64,000 nucleotides of DNA from an uncultured Algibacter sp. (GTDB taxonomy: Bacteria > Bacteroidota > Bacteroidia > Flavobacteriales > Flavobacteriaceae), in NCBI GenBank assembly GCA_937958265.1, contig CALGNX010000002.1, forward strand, positions 124,001-188,000, read 5' to 3'. A program made the position numbers and the translations under genes. Shown here in pieces: positions 47,630-55,605 of the stretch; the stretch's first letter is position 1, and every line of letters starts with the position of its first letter. Below the pieces are notes generated by a model, which saw only the letters and a list, made by a program, of their open reading frames with translations, was not told the DNA's origin and made no database searches.

Positions 47630-47933
47630 TTTTTAATATTTGTAAAATATAGATATAATATTTATTGCAAAAAGTAAACCTAAATAGGATATCTTTTATT
47701 GGGTATGAGAGTTATTTTAGTCAAAAATGATAATTTACCAATAGTATAAAAAACATTCTATGCGCTACTAATTAAAAATAGATATGTAGCTATTTTTACT
47801 AGAATTGGCGGCAAATTTTTAGTAAACTAAAACAAGTAAGGTTTGTATTAAAATCTAGTGTTTTATATGTGTAGAACTTTAGTAAAGACTATGCGTAATT
47901 AAGAAAAAAAATTTTTATTAAAGAAAAATAATT
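47630..47933. other. Intergenic spacer
   Basis: 304 AT-rich bases separate the kinase and lactate dehydrogenase genes. No terminator, motif copy, repeat or coding remnant was recognised; a separate promoter for the downstream gene is possible. Confidence 0.4.
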
Positions 47934-49082
47934 ATGGAAATAAAAATTGATACACGTTATCCGTCCATAGACGATTTACGAACAAGAGCACAACAAAAAA
48001 TACCTAAATTTGCTTTTGAGTATTTAGATGGAGGTTGTAATGAAGATGTAAATTTGCATAGAAATACATCGGAACTAAGAGAGGTTCAATTAAAGCCAAA
48101 TTACTTAAGAGATCACCACGGCTCTTCACTTAAAACAAAATTATTTGGTGTAGAGTATGATGCGCCTTTTGGTATTTCGCCCGTAGGCTTACAAGGTTTA
48201 ATGTGGCCTAATTCACCAGAAATACTAGCAAAGGCAGCCTTCGACCATAATGTGCCTTTTATACTTAGTACAGTTACAACAACCAGTATTGAGCGTGCTG
48301 CAGAAATAACAGAAGGTAAATCCTGGTTTCAGTTATATCATCCAACAGAAAACAGACTCCGAGACGATATTATAAAACGAGCTGAAGCTGCGGAATGTCC
48401 TGTATTAGTTATTCTTTGCGACGTGCCAACATTTGGGTTCAGACCACGTGATGTTAGAAATGGATTAGCTATGCCGCCAAAGCTTAATCTTAGTAATGTC
48501 TTACAAGTATTTGGCAGGCCACATTGGGGGTTACAAACATTAAAACACGGCATTCCTGCCTTTAAGGTTTTGGAGCCTTACATGCCAAAGGGACTCGATT
48601 TAAATCAACTTGGTAAATTCATGAATGATACTTTTAGTGGTAGATTGAATGAAGAAAAAATAAAGCCTATTCGCGATATGTGGAAGGGCAAATTGGTACT
48701 TAAAGGTGTAGCTTCAGATTATGATGCGGAAGAGGCTATTCGTTTAGGAATTGATGGTATTATTGTTTCTAATCATGGTGGACGCCAATTAGATGCAGGC
48801 CAATCCTCAATAAAACCATTAGCTACTATTGCTGAAAAATATGGCGATCAAATTGAAGTTATGATGGATAGTGGAGTGCGCTCTGGACCAGATGTAGCAA
48901 GGGCAATGGCTAGTGGAGCAAAATTTACTTTTATGGGGCGCTCTTTTATGTATGGTGTTTCTGCTTTAGGTAAAAATGGTGGCAATCATACAATCTCTTT
49001 GCTAAAAACAGAATTACAACAGGTAATGGAGCAATTAAATTGCGAAAAAACATCAGATTTTAAAAACCATTTAATACGATAA
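47934..49082 (+). CDS. lldD: FMN-dependent alpha-hydroxy-acid dehydrogenase, probably L-lactate dehydrogenase
   Basis: This 382-residue TIM-barrel flavoprotein belongs to the LldD/glycolate oxidase family. The N-terminal FEYLDGGCNEDVNL, the FMN/substrate stretch FGISPVGLQGLMWP, SWFQLYHP, and the active-site histidine with arginine in IIVSNHGGRQLDAG are all present. Known members oxidise L-lactate to pyruvate and pass electrons to quinone. In this cluster the substrate is most likely the L-lactate made by the fused lactaldehyde dehydrogenase, which would complete conversion of rhamnose to two C3 glycolytic intermediates. Confidence 0.87.
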   Translation: MEIKIDTRYPSIDDLRTRAQQKIPKFAFEYLDGGCNEDVNLHRNTSELREVQLKPNYLRDHHGSSLKTKLFGVEYDAPFGISPVGLQGLMWPNSPEILAKAAFDHNVPFILSTVTTTSIERAAEITEGKSWFQLYHPTENRLRDDIIKRAEAAECPVLVILCDVPTFGFRPRDVRNGLAMPPKLNLSNVLQVFGRPHWGLQTLKHGIPAFKVLEPYMPKGLDLNQLGKFMNDTFSGRLNEEKIKPIRDMWKGKLVLKGVASDYDAEEAIRLGIDGIIVSNHGGRQLDAGQSSIKPLATIAEKYGDQIEVMMDSGVRSGPDVARAMASGAKFTFMGRSFMYGVSALGKNGGNHTISLLKTELQQVMEQLNCEKTSDFKNHLIR

Positions 49083-49408
49083 TTTCTTTTTATTGCAGTT
49101 AATTAGCGGTAAAAGAGAATTGTTATATCTAATTAAAGTACATTAACAATAATAACTACATTTAAATTAACTATCTCAGGATTTATTAAATTAAGACTTG
49201 AAATAGTTAATTTATCTATAAAATATGTATTGAAGTTATAGTTTTTAAAATACAAATTTGTGGCGTTGGCGCACAGTTTTACTTTATAATAAAATGCAAT
49301 TTTGTAATAAGTTTGTTACTTAATTTACAATTAAGTAATTATAAAAATACTACTAAAACTCATCTATAGCTAATAGTTGAGTTTTTTATTGTTAACCAGT
49401 AAAACCAT
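49083..49408. other. Intergenic region with a terminator hairpin
   Basis: A hairpin at 49355-49386 (AAAACTCA and TGAGTTTT arms, then a T-run) ends transcription before the permease gene. It lies 270 bases from the lactate dehydrogenase stop. Nothing else was recognised in the stretch before the motif at 49409. Confidence 0.5.
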
Positions 49409-49421
49409 ATAGTACAGGATA
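49409..49421 (+). promoter_or_regulatory. Island motif ATAGTACAGGATA, copy before the permease gene
   Basis: This 13-base sequence is identical to that at 51668-51680 and lies 93 bases before the permease ATG, just after a terminator. A related form precedes the aldolase gene. It is a candidate operator or activator site of the island's regulator. Confidence 0.5.
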
Positions 49422-49513
49422 CAATTACATTTATATCGATATATTTTCGTTGAAACAATATAAAACTATACTAACTATAAATTTTAAAGCTTAAAACTAA
49501 CTAAACTATAATT

Positions 49514-50908
49514 ATGGCAGAATACCAAGAAAATTTAGGAGCTATAGATGATGCTTCTGGAGGAGAATATGAAAGAACACCAGTACCAAAATCTAAATTA
49601 AAAGGATGGAAATCTTTTTTAGGTATGTACGCTGGTGAACATGCTGCTGGTACTGAATTTATGATTGGTCCTCTGTTTTTAGCAGCAGGTGCTAGTTTAC
49701 AGGATTTAATTTTTGGTTTATTACTAGGTAATATACTAGCCATTCTTACATGGCGCTATATAGTAGCACCTATAGCTGTGTCTAGTAAACTAACTTTATA
49801 CTACCAATTGGAAAAAATTGCAGGAAAAAATCTAGTCAAAATATATAACGTTGTTAACGGTATACTTTTTTGTTTCTTAGCTGGTGCCATGATTACGGTT
49901 TCGGCAACAGCTGTTGGTATTCCTTTTAATGTTAGTTTTTCTGTTCCTGATAGTATTTTTGGTTTAAGTAGTGGTGCTTTCTCCATGATTGTAGTTGTAG
50001 TAGGCTTAGTAATGACCGCAGTTGCAGCCGCTGGTTATAACACGGTTTCTAAATTTGCTAATATTGCTGCTCCTTGGATGATAATTGTTTTCGCTGTTTG
50101 TGGAATATCCGCTTTATCACAAATGGAAGTAGATTCATGGAACAGCTTATTAACGGAGTGGGATAAAGGTATAAACGTAGTACAATCTATTAATGGTAAG
50201 GTAGATTTTGGTTTCTGGAAAATTGTAATTTTTTCTTGGTTATGTAATGCAGCAATGCATTTTGGAATGGCAGATCTAACCATTATGCGTTTTGCTAAGG
50301 ATACACGTGCAGGTTGGGGGCCATCTATAGGTATGTTTTTAGGCCATTATATGGCTTGGATTTGTGCTTCATTTATGCTAGCTGCACAAATTAAATTAAC
50401 AGGAGATATCTCGGCTAATCCTGGGGCTATGGCTTGGAGTGTTGTAGGCTGGACGGGTATTATTTGCGTTATTGTAGCAGGCTGGACAACTGCAAACCCT
50501 ACTATATATAGAGCTGGTTTAGCTTTTCAAAGTTTATTTCCTGTAAAATCAAAAGCATATTCTGGCGTAATTTTAGCAGGTATAGTAGCTACAGCAGCAG
50601 GCATATTCCCCTCACTTTCGGGTAAACTACTCGATTTTGTAGGCTTATATGGTGCAATATTAGGACCTATGGGTGGGGTGATTTTTGTAAATCATTACTT
50701 AGCAAAGAAAATGAACTTCACACAAGATTATGCAGATAAAAAAGAGACTGGTTTTAACACAACTGTTCTATTAGCTTGGTTAATTCCTGTAGCACTAGGA
50801 TTGTATTTTATCTTTGCACAAGGTTTATTCCCTGCTTATGCTGTAATTCCTTCTTGGCTGGCTTCTTGTGTATTATATGTGGTAATTATGAAATTTAAAA
50901 AATCTTAA
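49514..50908 (+). CDS. NCS1-type (cytosine/purine permease-like) transporter of the rhamnose island
   Basis: The 464-residue protein has about twelve hydrophobic segments and the NCS1 N-terminal hallmark in FLGMYAGEHAAGTEFMIGPL and ASLQDLIFGLLLGNILAI. Characterised NCS1 proteins import nucleobases, hydantoins or vitamins with sodium or protons. Here it is the only transporter between the rhamnose catabolic enzymes and the keto-sugar module, its upstream region shares the island's motif, and no RhaT, FucP-like or ABC rhamnose importer is encoded nearby. A role in uptake of rhamnose or a rhamnose-derived compound is an inference; the substrate is unknown. Confidence 0.8.
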   Translation: MAEYQENLGAIDDASGGEYERTPVPKSKLKGWKSFLGMYAGEHAAGTEFMIGPLFLAAGASLQDLIFGLLLGNILAILTWRYIVAPIAVSSKLTLYYQLEKIAGKNLVKIYNVVNGILFCFLAGAMITVSATAVGIPFNVSFSVPDSIFGLSSGAFSMIVVVVGLVMTAVAAAGYNTVSKFANIAAPWMIIVFAVCGISALSQMEVDSWNSLLTEWDKGINVVQSINGKVDFGFWKIVIFSWLCNAAMHFGMADLTIMRFAKDTRAGWGPSIGMFLGHYMAWICASFMLAAQIKLTGDISANPGAMAWSVVGWTGIICVIVAGWTTANPTIYRAGLAFQSLFPVKSKAYSGVILAGIVATAAGIFPSLSGKLLDFVGLYGAILGPMGGVIFVNHYLAKKMNFTQDYADKKETGFNTTVLLAWLIPVALGLYFIFAQGLFPAYAVIPSWLASCVLYVVIMKFKKS

Positions 50909-50911
50909 ATT

Positions 50912-51082
50912 ATGAAAATATTAAAATTAGTAAGTGGCTTATCAATAGTTGTTTTGATACTTTTAGTGGGTATATTTTCATTTCTCGGTAAAATAGAGGT
51001 AACTACCATGAAAATGCTTATGCTAATAGGTACTCTCCTTTGGTTTGTAACTACACCATTCTGGATGAAAGAACAAGAGTAA
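50912..51082 (+). CDS. 56-residue two-helix membrane protein following the permease
   Basis: An ATG three bases after the permease stop opens a frame of 56 codons ending in TAA at 51080-51082. The product begins MKILKLVSGLSIVVLILLVG and has two hydrophobic helices (about 5-25 and 34-50) joined by a short charged turn with KIEVTTMKM, ending WMKEQE. The tight spacing implies translational coupling, and a terminator follows at 51211. I do not recognise a family. A small accessory subunit of the permease is the natural guess. Confidence 0.75.
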   Translation: MKILKLVSGLSIVVLILLVGIFSFLGKIEVTTMKMLMLIGTLLWFVTTPFWMKEQE

Positions 51083-51210
51083 TAGAGAACCTCTTTAGTA
51101 ACATTTAATTTGTTAGAAACATAAATTTAGGAAATGCGTCTCGATTAATAAAGTTTACGCTTTAATGTTTACACGTATTTTTGTAGTGTAACCTTAATAA
51201 TGTATATTTT

Positions 51211-51246
51211 AGCCTTAAAAAAATTTATTTTTAAGGCTTTTTTTTG
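51211..51246 (+). terminator. Terminator of the permease unit
   Basis: AGCCTTAAAAA and TTTTTAAGGCT form the stem, followed by eight Ts. It ends the transcript carrying the permease and the small membrane protein. Confidence 0.85.
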
Positions 51247-51306
51247 TTTCATATTTAAATAATACAGAATGTATTTTTTAGTTGAAGTATTAAACTTAAA
51301 TCAATT

Positions 51307-51469
51307 ATACCAACTATTACTTAAAATAAGCCATATAATTAGTTTCCACTGCGTCCATATTTCGATACAAAATAAAACCGTAACTAAGGCTATATTTTGA
51401 TTTCCTATTTCATATAAACACAATATAATTCAAACTATTTATAGCTCATTTTAAATAGTAATTGGTACT
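51307..51469. repeat. MITE-like dispersed repeat, family 2, copy B
   Basis: This element of about 163 bases starts ATACCAACTATTACTTAAAA and ends TTTTAAATAGTAATTGGTA, so the ends form an inverted repeat of about 24 bases. It aligns with 14124-14283 throughout and its right end with 39470-39509. It lies in the 652-base gap between the small membrane protein and DUF1080 genes; beyond it, the terminator and the motif at 51668, that gap shows nothing clear. Confidence 0.75.
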
Positions 51470-51667
51470 AGAAATGGCTAATGGGATTAAAATAAATAGA
51501 ATTATTATCGGATTTAATAAAGTTAGAAATTCTCTACATGACTATAGATTTATAAATTATTTTAAGCTATTACCTATTAGAAAATTGCAGAGCCAACATA
51601 GCATCAATTAAACTCATATTATAAAGTTCTAAAATATTTTTTGTGGAACTTTTTTGTAAAAACCCTA

Positions 51668-51680
51668 ATAGTACAGGATA
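51668..51680 (+). promoter_or_regulatory. Island motif ATAGTACAGGATA, copy before the DUF1080 gene
   Basis: This copy is identical over 13 bases to 49409-49421 and lies 55 bases before the start of the DUF1080 gene. It suggests that the downstream module is co-regulated with the rhamnose genes. Confidence 0.5.
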
Positions 51681-51734
51681 GTATTTTGTTTGTAAAAAGG
51701 TTACTTTAATTCTGTAATTAAACAAATTAATAAA

Positions 51735-53108
51735 ATGTATATGGTTAAAATTATGCAATGCGCTGTAATTATTTTTACAGTGGTTTGTTTTTTAGGGTGT
51801 GGGCAGGTAAAAAAGGACAATACACCTTGGGTATCATTAATAGAAGGTAACACTTTAAATGGTTGGAATATAAAAGGCGGAAAGGCTACATATAGTGTTA
51901 AAGATGGGGTTATTACAGGAACAACTATAAAAAACACACCCAACACATTTTTAACAACAAATACACATTACAACGATTTTATATTGGAGCTGGACTACAA
52001 GGTGGATTCTACCATGAATTCTGGTATACAGATACGGTCAAACAGTTTACCGCATTATAGAGATGGTATTGTACATGGTTATCAGGTTGAAATCGACCCA
52101 TCTAATCGCGCTTGGAGTGGTGGTATTTATGATGAAAAACGACGTAAATGGTTAAACCCACTTACAAATAATTTAGAAGCCCAAAAGGCATTTAAGCAAA
52201 ATGATTGGAACCATTACAGAATTGAAGCGATAGGCGATACTTTAAAAACATGGATAAACAATGTGCCAGCCGCCTATTTAATTGATGGTAAAACAGCTTC
52301 TGGTTTTATAGGGTTACAAGTGCACAGTATTCATGGTAACAAAAAGGAAGGCACTACAATTTCATGGAAAAACATAAAGATTCTAACAGAAAATTTAGAA
52401 AAATATAAAAAACACACACCATTAAAACCAATAATAACCAAAAATAAACTAACCATCGACGAAGCTAAAAAAGGATGGAAAATGCTTTGGGATGGTAAAA
52501 CAACAAAAGGTTGGAGAGGCGCAAAATTAGATAAATTCCCAGAAAAAGGATGGGAGATTAAAAATGGTGAATTAATAGTATTATCATCCGGTGGTGCCGA
52601 GTCTGCAGCAGGTGGAGACATTGTAACGGAGGCACTATATGGCGATTTTGAATTACGTGTCGATTTTAAATTAACCGAAGGAGCAAACAGTGGTATAAAA
52701 TATTATGTAGATACGAATTTAAATAAGGGGCCAGGATCTTCCATTGGTTTAGAATATCAAATTTTGGATGATGCTTTACACCCAGATGCAAAACTAGGGA
52801 GTCATAAAGGTAGTAGAACATTGTCTTCCTTGTACGATTTAATAGAGGCTAACCCTAAAAAACCAATTAATAAGATGGGTGAATGGAATACAGCATATAT
52901 AGTTTCTAAAAATAACCATGTAGAGCATTGGTTAAACGGTATGAAGGTTTTGGAATACGAACGTGGTAGTGCTGCATTTTTAAAACTAGTTTCGGAAAGT
53001 AAGTATGAAAAATGGCCAGGTTTTGGTTTGTTAAATAAAGGGCAAATCTTATTACAGGATCATGGCGATTACGTATCCTTTAAAAATATTAAAATTAAAT
53101 CTCTTTAG
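51735..53108 (+). CDS. Tandem DUF1080 (3-keto-glycoside hydrolase/lyase-like) lipoprotein
   Basis: The 457-residue product has a lipoprotein signal (VVCFLGCGQ) and two DUF1080 concanavalin-like jelly-roll domains in tandem (about 33-215 and 245-455). Each opens with a W-x2-L-x-x-G-x-T-x-x-GW pattern (WVSLIEGNTLNGW, WKMLWDGKTTKGW) and has an NSGI motif (STMNSGIQIRS, GANSGIKYYVD). DUF1080 proteins are now regarded as enzymes that cleave 3-keto-glycosides. Two Gfo/Idh/MocA oxidoreductase genes follow immediately, which could supply keto-sugar substrates. Periplasmic or outer-membrane location is expected. Confidence 0.85.
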   Translation: MYMVKIMQCAVIIFTVVCFLGCGQVKKDNTPWVSLIEGNTLNGWNIKGGKATYSVKDGVITGTTIKNTPNTFLTTNTHYNDFILELDYKVDSTMNSGIQIRSNSLPHYRDGIVHGYQVEIDPSNRAWSGGIYDEKRRKWLNPLTNNLEAQKAFKQNDWNHYRIEAIGDTLKTWINNVPAAYLIDGKTASGFIGLQVHSIHGNKKEGTTISWKNIKILTENLEKYKKHTPLKPIITKNKLTIDEAKKGWKMLWDGKTTKGWRGAKLDKFPEKGWEIKNGELIVLSSGGAESAAGGDIVTEALYGDFELRVDFKLTEGANSGIKYYVDTNLNKGPGSSIGLEYQILDDALHPDAKLGSHKGSRTLSSLYDLIEANPKKPINKMGEWNTAYIVSKNNHVEHWLNGMKVLEYERGSAAFLKLVSESKYEKWPGFGLLNKGQILLQDHGDYVSFKNIKIKSL

Positions 53109-53113
53109 GCTTT

Positions 53114-54454
53114 ATGACAACAAGAAGACATTTTTTAAAAAAAGCAACTCTAGCAGGAGCAGCAGTAACCATTGGCAATTCCGCCATGGCTATGTCTGCA
53201 AAAAGTTATAACAATATAATAGGCGCTAACACTAGGGTTAATGTAGCTATTGCAGGATTAGGTCGCCGAATGAATGCGTTTATAAGTCCAATAGCTTTAA
53301 AGGAAAGTAATGCTAAGTTGCTTTATTTGTGCGATGTAATGGAAAGCCAACGCCAAAAAGGATTAAAAGCGTTTAGTAAGCATATCGATTATACTCCAAA
53401 ATTGGAGAATGATATTAGAAACGTTTTATCAGATAAAACAGTCGATGTTTTAATTAACGCAACGCCAGACCATTGGCACACACCGGGTTCCATAATGGCT
53501 ATGGATGCTGGAAAACATGTTTATGTAGAAAAACCATGTAGCCACAATATGTATGAGAACGAGCAATTAGTAAAAGCTTCTCGGCATTTTAATAAGATAG
53601 TACAAATGGGGAACCAGCAGCGCTCCTCAGGTCATACTATTGAAATAATTAGTAAAATTCATAATGGTGTTATTGGGAAACCATATAAAGCGGTTGCATT
53701 TTATAATAATGGAAGAGGCGAAGTGCCTAAACAAAAAAGTGCTGCAATTCCAAAAGGTTTAGATTGGGATTTGTGGCAGGGTCCAGCACCAAGACGCGCA
53801 TACACATCGGAAACTTGGAATTATAATTGGCATTGGTATGGTTGGGCATATGGAACTGCAGAAGCAGGAAACAACGGAACACACGAAATGGATGTGGCGC
53901 GTTGGGCATTGCAGGTTGATATTCCGCAATATGTTTACGTCGAAGCAGAAAAACGGCACTTTAAAACAGATGGCTGGGAAATGTACGATGACATGGAGGC
54001 CACATTTAAATTCTCAAATAATAAAGTTATTAAATGGGAAGGTAAATCTAGAAACAACTATAGTACCTACGGTTCTGGTCGTGGTACCATAATTTATGGT
54101 ACAGAAGGTTCTGTATTTGTAAATAGAAATAAATACATACTTTACGACCGCAAAGGTAAGGTTGTTATGGCATACGATTCAGAATCTCAAGAGGCTGGTA
54201 CCGCACTTGGTGGAGGTGGAGATACCTCAACAAAACACGTGCAAAATCTTTTTGATACCATACGTGGTAAAGCTAAGTTAACAGCACCAATTGATGATGC
54301 TAGCAAAAGTATGGCTATGGTACATTATGCTAACATAGCATATCGTATTAACAAAGGGTTTGATATTGATGATAAAACCGGTATGATGTTCGATAGAGAT
54401 GCTATGGCACTATGGTCCCGAACGTATGAGCCAGGTTGGGATTTTAAATTTTAA
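53114..54454 (+). CDS. Tat-exported Gfo/Idh/MocA oxidoreductase
   Basis: The 446-residue protein has a twin-arginine signal (TTRRHFLKKATLAGAAVTIG) and the family's NAD(P)-binding Rossmann fold (VNVAIAGLGRRMNAF), the conserved NATPDHWHTPGSI and the catalytic-lysine motif HVYVEKPCSHN. The second domain includes WYGWAYGTAEAGNNGTHEMD. It would act in the periplasm with a tightly bound cofactor, oxidising or reducing a sugar hydroxyl, plausibly the C3 position. It starts 5 bases after the DUF1080 gene, so both are one unit and probably act on the same glycoside. Confidence 0.88.
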   Translation: MTTRRHFLKKATLAGAAVTIGNSAMAMSAKSYNNIIGANTRVNVAIAGLGRRMNAFISPIALKESNAKLLYLCDVMESQRQKGLKAFSKHIDYTPKLENDIRNVLSDKTVDVLINATPDHWHTPGSIMAMDAGKHVYVEKPCSHNMYENEQLVKASRHFNKIVQMGNQQRSSGHTIEIISKIHNGVIGKPYKAVAFYNNGRGEVPKQKSAAIPKGLDWDLWQGPAPRRAYTSETWNYNWHWYGWAYGTAEAGNNGTHEMDVARWALQVDIPQYVYVEAEKRHFKTDGWEMYDDMEATFKFSNNKVIKWEGKSRNNYSTYGSGRGTIIYGTEGSVFVNRNKYILYDRKGKVVMAYDSESQEAGTALGGGGDTSTKHVQNLFDTIRGKAKLTAPIDDASKSMAMVHYANIAYRINKGFDIDDKTGMMFDRDAMALWSRTYEPGWDFKF

Positions 54455-54623
54455 TAAAAAAACATGAATTATTAATTAGAAGCGCTGTAAAAAAACAATT
54501 TACGAGTAAGTAACTCATCCAAATTTATTCATTTAATATAAGGACATTGTTTATTGGGAATTAACTTAAGTTTTAAGCAAACTAAATACTAATAAAGTTT
54601 AAAAATAAAAAAGTACACTAAGT

Positions 54624-55592
54624 ATGCATAAAAGGAAAATTAATTGGGGCATAATAGGATGTGGTGATGTAGCAGAAATAAAAAGTGGTCCCGGGTTTCA
54701 AAATGCTAAAAATTCTAATTTACTTTGTGTAATGCGCAGAAACGAACTTAAGGTTAAAGACTTTGCAAAACGCCATAAAGTACCACTTTGGACCACCAAT
54801 GCCCCAGAAGTTTTAAATAATAATGCAATAAATGCCATTTATATAGCAACACCACCATCATCCCATTTAGGTTATGCTCTCCAAGCCCTAAAACTAGGCA
54901 AACACGTGTATCTAGAAAAGCCAATGGTATTAAATACAAATGAGGCTAAGGTACTTGCTGAAGCTGTAAAATCGAATAATGGCAAATTAACTGTAGCACA
55001 TTACCGCAGGTATTTACCTGTTTATAAAAAAGTAAAGCAGCTTATAGAGAGCAATGCCATTGGTAAAATAACACAAGCAAACATAGAAATTGCACAATCA
55101 AAGCAAGCCGCATTAATCGTAAAAACCGACGATAATTGGAGAACAAATCCCGAAATTTCTGGAGGTGGGTATTTTCATGACATTGCGCCGCATCAAATCG
55201 ATTTGATGTACTATTATTTTGGAGAAATAGAATTTTCAAAAGGCATTAATGTCCAAGAAAACAAAAAATCAAACACTTTAGTACAAGGTTCAATTCAATT
55301 TAAAAATGGAGTAACCTTTAAAGGAAATTGGGATTTTAACGCGAAGAAAGATAAAGACAGTTGTATAATTAAAGGCGAAAATGGAACTATTTCATTTTCA
55401 TTTTATAATGCCAATATTAAAGTTTTAGCTTCAGGAAAGGAATCTCAGTTTCAATTTGAAACACCAAAGCATGTACAGCAACCTATGATACAGGAAGTTG
55501 TTAATTATTTTTTAGAAACTCGCACAAACCCCTGTTCGGTAACCGATGGACTTATTATAACAGAAATTATGGATGCCTTTTGTGGTATATAA
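54624..55592 (+). CDS. Cytoplasmic Gfo/Idh/MocA oxidoreductase
   Basis: This 322-residue protein lacks a signal peptide and has the Rossmann motif NWGIIGCGDVAEIKSGPG, AIYIATPPSSHLGYAL and the EKP motif in KHVYLEKPMVLN; the substrate-domain histidine region is GGGYFHDIAPHQIDLMYYYF. It would handle a free keto-sugar or sugar acid in the cytoplasm with NAD(P). It follows the exported paralogue by 169 bases and precedes the kelch gene by 13 bases. A pair of one exported and one cytoplasmic enzyme fits oxidation outside and re-reduction inside the cell (inference). Confidence 0.85.
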   Translation: MHKRKINWGIIGCGDVAEIKSGPGFQNAKNSNLLCVMRRNELKVKDFAKRHKVPLWTTNAPEVLNNNAINAIYIATPPSSHLGYALQALKLGKHVYLEKPMVLNTNEAKVLAEAVKSNNGKLTVAHYRRYLPVYKKVKQLIESNAIGKITQANIEIAQSKQAALIVKTDDNWRTNPEISGGGYFHDIAPHQIDLMYYYFGEIEFSKGINVQENKKSNTLVQGSIQFKNGVTFKGNWDFNAKKDKDSCIIKGENGTISFSFYNANIKVLASGKESQFQFETPKHVQQPMIQEVVNYFLETRTNPCSVTDGLIITEIMDAFCGI

Positions 55593-55605
55593 CTAACAGT
55601 ATAAT

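Noticed and set aside
51570-51758. A 62-codon minus-strand frame overlapping the DUF1080 start
   Set aside because: It covers the promoter region and motif of the plus-strand gene, has no recognisable family and only its C-terminal third looks protein-like.
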